From: Bacteroidales bacterium
GTDB taxonomy: Bacteria > Bacteroidota > Bacteroidia > Bacteroidales > WCHB1-69
Length of the DNA stretch: 11,102 nt
Assembly (NCBI GenBank): GCA_017618435.1
Contig: JAFZUH010000019.1
Coordinates: 1-11,102, forward strand
Direction of reading: 5' to 3'
Shown here one piece after another: positions 6,352-11,102 of this stretch. Made by a program: the position numbers and the translations under genes. Under the pieces are notes generated by a model that made no database searches, was not told the DNA's origin, and saw only the letters and a list, made by a program, of their open reading frames with translations. The first letter of the stretch is position 1. Every line of letters starts with the position of its first letter.

Positions 6352-7623
6352 ATGGCTACAGCAATTAAGATAGAAAATGTTTCAAAACAATATCGTTTGG
6401 GGGTAATCTCTACGGGGACGTTGAGTCATGACCTCAATAGATGGTGGGCAACGAAAATTATGCGTAAAGAAGACCCATATCTGAAAATTGGGGATACAAA
6501 CGACCGTTCCACGAAAGGAAAGTCCGAATATGTGTGGGCTCTCAAAGATATTAATATGGAGATAGAGCAGGGTGATGTGGTTGGCATTATCGGAAAGAAC
6601 GGTGCAGGCAAATCCACATTGTTGAAATTGTTGTCTCGGGTAACAAAACCGACAACAGGCACAATAAAATATCGTGGGCGTATTGCTTCTTTATTGGAAG
6701 TGGGTACGGGTTTTCATCCTGAAATGACAGGACGGGAAAATATCTATATGAATGGGGCTATAATGGGCATGACCCGAGCCGAAATAACACGCAAACTTGA
6801 TGAAATTATTGATTTTTCCGGTTGTGAGCGTTATATTGATACGCCGGTCAAACGTTATTCCAGCGGTATGACAGTACGATTGGGGTTTGCTATAGCCGCT
6901 CATCTTGACCCAGAAATATTGGTTGTAGATGAAGTGCTTGCCGTTGGCGATGCCGAATTCCAGAAAAAAGCCATTGGCAAAATGCAGGATGTGAGCAAAG
7001 GCGAAGGTAGAACTGTGCTGTTTGTTAGTCATAATATGGGGAGTATCAGACAATTGTGCAAAAATGGAGTATTACTTGAAAAAGGAATGATTAACTTTTC
7101 GGGTGATATTAATTCGGTTGTAACGAAATACGTTTCTACACACAAAAGTAACTTGTCTGAGGATTTGTCTTTATGGAAAAAAAGAGAAGGAAACGGACGT
7201 GTGAAATTTCAAAGAGTTTATGTGACGGATAAAGAAGGGAAAGAGTTAGAAACAGTTCTAACAGGAAGTGATATTGTTTTTAATTTTGATGTATATGCAA
7301 AAGATAATTGCGAAATAGATTTGGGTTTTTCTTTTTTTACTACTGACGATGTTATGATTAGCAATTTATATTCAAGTTTTCAGCATCGTACATTCAAGAT
7401 TAAAGAAGGTCGGCATACTATATCGTGTTTAGTTAAAGATTTCGCATTTTCTACATCGGAATTGTTTGTTCGAGGTGTAATTAATGCAGATAAGGAACTA
7501 TCTGATTGGCCAAGTTGTCATTTGACAAAAATAAATATCGAACAAGGTAATTTTTATGGTTCTGGAGTTTTGTCGCCATCAACTAATATATTTTTATTTA
7601 AGGGCGATTGGTCTATAAAATAA
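6352..7623 (+). CDS. wzt: Polysaccharide ABC exporter ATPase with carbohydrate-binding domain (Wzt-type)
   Basis: This 423-residue ATPase pairs with the Wzm-type permease to drive export of O-polysaccharide. The nucleotide-binding domain spans about 1-245: Walker A GKNGAGKST (81-89), the family segment LLEVGTGFHPEMTGREN (114-130), ABC signature YSSGM (169-173), Walker B ILVVDE (189-194) and the switch histidine in SHNMG (H227). The insert before Walker A (about 20-60) is normal for Wzt/TagH proteins. A C-terminal beta-rich extension (about 270-423, ending FLFKGDWSIK) matches the Wzt C-terminal carbohydrate-binding domain. In characterised systems such as E. coli O9a, that domain recognises the finished, capped glycan. 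ATG at 6352 is two bases after the upstream stop. GC falls from about 47% in sampled stretches of the ATPase to 25-35% in the C-terminal part, suggesting a swapped recognition module. TAA at 7621 is followed at once by a second TAA. Confidence 0.93.
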   Translation: MATAIKIENVSKQYRLGVISTGTLSHDLNRWWATKIMRKEDPYLKIGDTNDRSTKGKSEYVWALKDINMEIEQGDVVGIIGKNGAGKSTLLKLLSRVTKPTTGTIKYRGRIASLLEVGTGFHPEMTGRENIYMNGAIMGMTRAEITRKLDEIIDFSGCERYIDTPVKRYSSGMTVRLGFAIAAHLDPEILVVDEVLAVGDAEFQKKAIGKMQDVSKGEGRTVLFVSHNMGSIRQLCKNGVLLEKGMINFSGDINSVVTKYVSTHKSNLSEDLSLWKKREGNGRVKFQRVYVTDKEGKELETVLTGSDIVFNFDVYAKDNCEIDLGFSFFTTDDVMISNLYSSFQHRTFKIKEGRHTISCLVKDFAFSTSELFVRGVINADKELSDWPSCHLTKINIEQGNFYGSGVLSPSTNIFLFKGDWSIK

Positions 7624-7629
7624 TAAGTT

Positions 7630-8370
7630 ATGAATAAAGAAAGAAAAGCGCGCAACATAAATAATTCTTCATTACGAGATAATGAAGATATGCCAGTATT
7701 TGATTATATTGATAAAATTAATCATGGACAAAAAATTACTATGTTGGAAGTGGGAAGTGGTGAATGTCGCTTTGTAAGAAAGATAAAAAAACTTTACCCA
7801 AAGATTGAAATCACTTGCATTGAAATCAATCCTAATTTAGCAAAATTTGCAGAAGAATTAGGATGTATCGTCATAAATTCCAATATTTTAGATGTTGAAC
7901 TAAAAGAAAAATATGATATTGTACACTGCTCGCACGTCATTGAGCATTTTTCTTATCCAAATATAATGAAAGTGCTTGATTTCCTTGTGTCAGTTGTGAA
8001 TGATAATGGAAGATTAATTATACGAAGTCCTTTGATTGACGACAAAGATACAATGTGTTTTTATGGAAACTTGGATCATATCAAAGTTTATCCTCCAATA
8101 GCAATAATCAATTATTTTGAACTAAAACAACAGCAAAAGCAAGGAAAAGCAAAGATTGCAGTGGAAACTATATGGTACAGAACAAGTCCAAAACAATTAG
8201 AACAAATATCAACATGGCATATTGCTTATGGTTTGATATTTTTTAAAACAATCATGAATTATTGTATCAAGAAAATAAATAGAATATATCAATTTTTATG
8301 GAATCGGTATCGTTGGCCATCAACTAAACCACATGGATATGTTATGATAATTAAGGTTATTGCAATATAA
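7630..8370 (+). CDS. Class I SAM-dependent methyltransferase, putative glycan-modifying
   Basis: The 246-residue protein has a Rossmann methyltransferase core at about 35-135. Motif I is LEVGSGECRF (39-48), the acidic residue after beta-2 is in IEINP (64-68), and YDIVHCSHVIEHF (95-107) is the motif typical of Methyltransf_11/23-like enzymes. A conserved-looking DHIKVYPP (149-156) and a basic, aromatic-rich C-terminal half (about 165-246) follow and probably serve acceptor or membrane contact. The acceptor cannot be read from the sequence. Placed six bases after wzt and before glycosyltransferases, it most likely methylates the exported polysaccharide. Capping of the non-reducing end, as done by WbdD-type enzymes read by Wzt, is one possibility, but no kinase domain like that of WbdD is present. 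ATG at 7630 is the first start after the tandem stops. Confidence 0.85.
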   Translation: MNKERKARNINNSSLRDNEDMPVFDYIDKINHGQKITMLEVGSGECRFVRKIKKLYPKIEITCIEINPNLAKFAEELGCIVINSNILDVELKEKYDIVHCSHVIEHFSYPNIMKVLDFLVSVVNDNGRLIIRSPLIDDKDTMCFYGNLDHIKVYPPIAIINYFELKQQQKQGKAKIAVETIWYRTSPKQLEQISTWHIAYGLIFFKTIMNYCIKKINRIYQFLWNRYRWPSTKPHGYVMIIKVIAI

Positions 8371-8447
8371 ATTTTTAATCATGAGGTTAATTTTCATGTA
8401 GGTATATCATTAGATTAGTTGTTTAAGATTATGATAAAAATAGGTTC
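8371..8447 (+). other. 77-base AT-rich gap without a clear element
   Basis: This is the longest gene-free gap in the window. TAATTTTC at 8388-8395 is one base off the -7 consensus but has no partner box. A seven-codon frame starting at ATG 8431 ends in TGA overlapping the next start and has no support as a gene. No stable hairpin or terminator is visible. Confidence 0.5.
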
Positions 8448-9602
8448 ATGAAGGTATTATATTATATACATAATTCATCTCATGTAGAAGGCTCTTATAT
8501 ATCATTGATTACAATGGTTGAATATATGAAGCACAAAGGCATCGAAGTTGCTATTGCCGCAAATAGAGATTTAATGAGTTCTGTGGCTTTTCATGATTTT
8601 TGTCAGTCATATAAAATTCCGATATATTATTTGCAAATATATCTATCTGTGAATAAAAAACCAGTAGGATTACAAGGAAATTTGTTGTATATTATTTGGG
8701 TTCTACTAGCATTACGTCATAAATGGAAATGTGCTGTAGCATTAAATAGGGTGGTGAAAAAAGAACGTCCAGATATAATACATACAAATACAGGTGTTTT
8801 ACATGAAGGTTTTTGGGTGGCGAAGATTAATGCTATACCGCATGTCTGGCATTTAAGAGAATATCAGGATTTGGATTTTTGTCGGAGTATTTACCCAACT
8901 AAAAGATTTTTTGAAATGTTATTAAAGCGATCAGAAAGTGTTATAGCTTTAACTTGCGATATAAGACGACATTTTGATTTGAGTGAAAGTTGTATTGCAC
9001 ATGTAGTATATAATGGGGTTTGTTTTAGAGATGATTTGCAGCTGATTATGCCCAAAAAGAAATATTTTTTAATTGCTAGTCGCATATCTGAAGAAAAAGG
9101 TATTTCGGAAATAATATATGAATTTATAAAATTTCACAAGAATAATAAAAAATATGACTTGCTTATAGCGGGAGAAATTTCAGAGTTAAATAAAAGTATT
9201 GTAGATAAATTTAAAGACACAGAATATATTAAATTTTTGGGGTGGAAAAATAAAAAGGAATTAAGAACATTAATGAGTAATGCTACGGCTCTAATTGTTA
9301 ATTCAAGGTATGAGGGGTTTGGTAGGATGACAGCAGAGGCTATATGTAATGGATGTTTAGTAATTGGAAAAAATTGTGGTGGAACTAAAGAAATTATAGA
9401 AAAAACAAATGGCGGTTGGGGATATAATGATTATGATGAGTTTTATGGATGCATGGAAAATGTTATAAATATAGATGAGCATTCGTACAACGAAAAAGTT
9501 TTAAAATCGCAACATATTGCTAAATCATTATTTTCTATTGAAAGTTATGGCGATGCCGTATTGAATATCTATCGTAAATTATTAAAATCAGATCGTGATT
9601 AA
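8448..9602 (+). CDS. Family GT4 glycosyltransferase (GT-B fold)
   Basis: The 384-residue protein is of normal length for a GT4 retaining glycosyltransferase, which transfers a sugar from a nucleotide donor to the growing lipid-linked glycan on the cytoplasmic face of the inner membrane. The N-terminal acceptor domain runs to about residue 185 and includes RPDIIHTNTG (107-116). The C-terminal donor domain opens with VVYNGV (186-191) and ASRISEEKG (210-218). It carries the E-X7-E motif as EGFGRMTAE (E289 and E297), then GGTKEII (311-317). The donor and linkage cannot be told. No transmembrane segment is evident apart from the hydrophobic LYIIWVLLAL (80-89), which could give peripheral membrane contact. 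ATG at 8448 gives the expected MKVLYYIHN opening strand. GC is low (25% in a sampled stretch), typical of strain-specific glycan genes. It ends 17 bases before the next gene. Confidence 0.92.
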   Translation: MKVLYYIHNSSHVEGSYISLITMVEYMKHKGIEVAIAANRDLMSSVAFHDFCQSYKIPIYYLQIYLSVNKKPVGLQGNLLYIIWVLLALRHKWKCAVALNRVVKKERPDIIHTNTGVLHEGFWVAKINAIPHVWHLREYQDLDFCRSIYPTKRFFEMLLKRSESVIALTCDIRRHFDLSESCIAHVVYNGVCFRDDLQLIMPKKKYFLIASRISEEKGISEIIYEFIKFHKNNKKYDLLIAGEISELNKSIVDKFKDTEYIKFLGWKNKKELRTLMSNATALIVNSRYEGFGRMTAEAICNGCLVIGKNCGGTKEIIEKTNGGWGYNDYDEFYGCMENVINIDEHSYNEKVLKSQHIAKSLFSIESYGDAVLNIYRKLLKSDRD

Positions 9603-9619
9603 TTGTTTATAAGTAGATT

Positions 9620-10525
9620 ATGAAAATTTTTGCAGTAATAGTCACATATAATGGAACGCGTTGGTATGACCGTTGTTTGGGAAGTTTGCGTAATTCCGAG
9701 GTGCCAATTGAAACTATTGTTATTGATAATGCTTCAACAGATGGTACGATTGAGTATATCAAGAAACATTTTTCTTCTACAATCATTATTGAGTCAAATG
9801 ATAATCTTGGATTTGCTAAAGCGAACAATATTGGAATACGATATGCTCTTGACCATGATGCAGATTATGTTTTTCTGCTAAATCAAGATGCATGGATAGA
9901 AAAGGATACTCTCACAAAATTGGTGCAAACATTTAAAGATAATGAGAATGTGGGAATTGTTTCTCCTATTCATTTGAAAGGAGATTATTCTGGACTTGAT
10001 ATAGGATTCACTAAATATATGTCAACAGATTTTGTGTCTGATGCATATATGGGAAATTTTAAGAATAGTTATTATGTCAATAGTGTAAATGCTGCGGCAT
10101 GGTTAATAAAAACTGAAACTATAAGGAAGGTCGGAGGATTTGATACACTTCTATTCGTTCATTATGGAGAAGATGACAATTATTGTCAACGGATAAAATA
10201 TCATGGATTTAAGATTGCTGTTTGTACTAATGCAACAATATGTCATGACCGTGAATGTAGAAAAGGAAATGACGATAATGATCCTGGAAGATTGATATTT
10301 AATGTAAAGTCTGAAGTCTTGAGAATGAAGAAGATTTATGGAGATATAAATATGGAAGTGGATTTGGATAAACTAATAAAAAAAGAACGACTATATATGT
10401 TTGGTGCTTCCTTATGTCTGAAGTTTTCTTCGGTAAAATATCGTTCCCAAAATATTGGTTTATTAAAACAAATTAAAGTTTCCCGAATACTTAATAAACA
10501 GGGCGGAGAAATATGGATTGATTAA
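9620..10525 (+). CDS. Family GT2 glycosyltransferase (rhamnosyltransferase-like)
   Basis: The 301-residue protein has a GT-A fold of family GT2, close in layout to the rhamnosyl- and galactofuranosyl-transferase-like group that extends O-antigens. The opening strand is IVTYNG (7-12), then VIDNASTDGT (34-43), the conserved DNLGFAKANNIGI (61-73), a metal-binding DXD variant in LLNQDAW (86-92, N88-Q-D90), NAAAWLIK (157-164) and the catalytic-base region HYGEDDNYCQR (181-191). The replacement of DXD by NQD is common in this subgroup. The C-terminal tail (about 230-301) is basic and amphipathic with no clear membrane span. The sugar donor cannot be told. The start at ATG 9620 places the first beta strand at residue 3, as usual. 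It continues the collinear assembly block, 18 bases ahead of the next GT2 gene. Confidence 0.92.
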   Translation: MKIFAVIVTYNGTRWYDRCLGSLRNSEVPIETIVIDNASTDGTIEYIKKHFSSTIIIESNDNLGFAKANNIGIRYALDHDADYVFLLNQDAWIEKDTLTKLVQTFKDNENVGIVSPIHLKGDYSGLDIGFTKYMSTDFVSDAYMGNFKNSYYVNSVNAAAWLIKTETIRKVGGFDTLLFVHYGEDDNYCQRIKYHGFKIAVCTNATICHDRECRKGNDDNDPGRLIFNVKSEVLRMKKIYGDINMEVDLDKLIKKERLYMFGASLCLKFSSVKYRSQNIGLLKQIKVSRILNKQGGEIWID

Positions 10526-10543
10526 TTTATATCGCAAAAAATT

Positions 10544-11102
10544 ATGGAAACTTCACCCAAAATATCAATAATTATCCCCACCTACAATCGCGAAAAGATC
10601 ATTGGTCGAACTTTGGATTGTATTGCTGCGCAAACATTTACCGAATGGGAATGTATTGTTGTAGATGACTTTTCGGCAGATAATACAAGGCGGCTAATTG
10701 AAGAATACGAAAAAAAAGATGGTCGATTCCATTATATGCTGAATGAGCGAAAAAAAGGAGCTCAAGGAGCAAGGAATACAGGTATATACCATGCTCGTTC
10801 CGAATGGATATGGCTGATGGACTCTGACGATACCGTGCATGTGGATTTCCTTGAAAAGATGTACGCGGCGACAAATACAGATGTAGATGTGGTTACGTGT
10901 TATACTAATGTTATTGACAAGGATTCTATGCTTGTGACTAATACGCGCAAATGGGATTGTTGTGGTAATATCCACGAAGATTTATTGGCATGGAAGAGCT
11001 ATGTATATTATCAAAGTAGTATTTTAAGAAAAAGCAAGTTGCTTGAAATTGGTGGACTTGATGAGAATTGTCCTGCACATCAGGAATACGACACGCATAT
11101 AA
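10544..11102 (+). CDS. Family GT2 glycosyltransferase (3' partial)
   Basis: ATG at 10544 opens a frame that stays open to the window end (186 residues), so the 3' part is missing. It is a GT-A family GT2 enzyme: SIIIPTYNRE (8-17), VVDDFSADNT (39-48), KGAQGARNTGI (71-81), the DXD motif in LMDSDD (91-96), LLEIGGLDEN (166-175) and HQEYDTHI (179-186), which corresponds to the acidic ED-like motif near the active site. In contrast to the preceding GT2, DXD is canonical (D93, D95). Its two sampled 60-base stretches are 37-40% GC, above the preceding glycosyltransferase genes, so it may have a different origin. The likely role is addition of one sugar of the exported glycan; donor and acceptor are unknown. 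Confidence 0.9.
   Translation, partial: METSPKISIIIPTYNREKIIGRTLDCIAAQTFTEWECIVVDDFSADNTRRLIEEYEKKDGRFHYMLNERKKGAQGARNTGIYHARSEWIWLMDSDDTVHVDFLEKMYAATNTDVDVVTCYTNVIDKDSMLVTNTRKWDCCGNIHEDLLAWKSYVYYQSSILRKSKLLEIGGLDENCPAHQEYDTHI

Noticed and set aside
8388..8395. TAATTTTC as a promoter for the GT4 gene
   Set aside because: The last base of the -7 consensus is wrong and there is no suitably spaced -33 box. Such near matches are common in AT-rich DNA.
8431..8451. Seven-codon frame whose stop overlaps the GT4 start
   Set aside because: It is too short to support and there is no ribosome-binding or conservation evidence.

Overview
The window looks like a low-GC member of the Bacteroidota, most likely class Bacteroidia. 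The signs are a Type IX secretion (T9SS) C-terminal sorting domain on the first protein, PKD and LamG-like surface domains, no Shine-Dalgarno sequences ahead of the starts, and one match to the Bacteroidota -7 promoter box (TAnnTTTG). All nine genes lie on the + strand with short gaps. No gene-free stretch exceeds 300 bases; the longest gap is 77 bases (8371-8447). I see no RNA gene, CRISPR array, insertion sequence or convincing intrinsic terminator.

Layout: (1) 1-3303 is the 3' part of a large secreted, surface-anchored multidomain protein. (2) 3310-4185 encodes the membrane subunit of a Wzm-type polysaccharide ABC exporter. (3) 4244-6349 holds two tandem AlbA_2 (Schlafen-like) plus winged-helix regulator-type genes. 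The first is full length; the second has lost the middle of the protein. (4) 6352-7623 encodes the partner ATPase Wzt, including a C-terminal carbohydrate-binding domain. (5) 7630-11102 is a polysaccharide assembly block with a SAM-dependent methyltransferase, a GT4 glycosyltransferase, a GT2 glycosyltransferase and a second GT2 enzyme cut by the window end.

Together the genes describe an ABC-transporter-dependent O-polysaccharide locus. The glycosyltransferases build a glycan on its lipid carrier on the cytoplasmic face, the methyltransferase may modify or cap it, and Wzt/Wzm recognises and exports it. The neighbouring T9SS cargo gene fits known biology: in Porphyromonas-type bacteria T9SS cargo is anchored to an LPS whose O-chain leaves through such an exporter. 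The functional link here is inferred.

The oddest points are the insertion of two AlbA_2 genes between wzm and wzt, the compact derivative of this family lacking its middle, the in-frame TAG-ATG junction joining the two, and two sharp drops in GC: inside the T9SS protein and at the ATPase/carbohydrate-binding boundary of Wzt. I do not see a clearly new biological system, but the embedded AlbA_2 pair is the best candidate for one.
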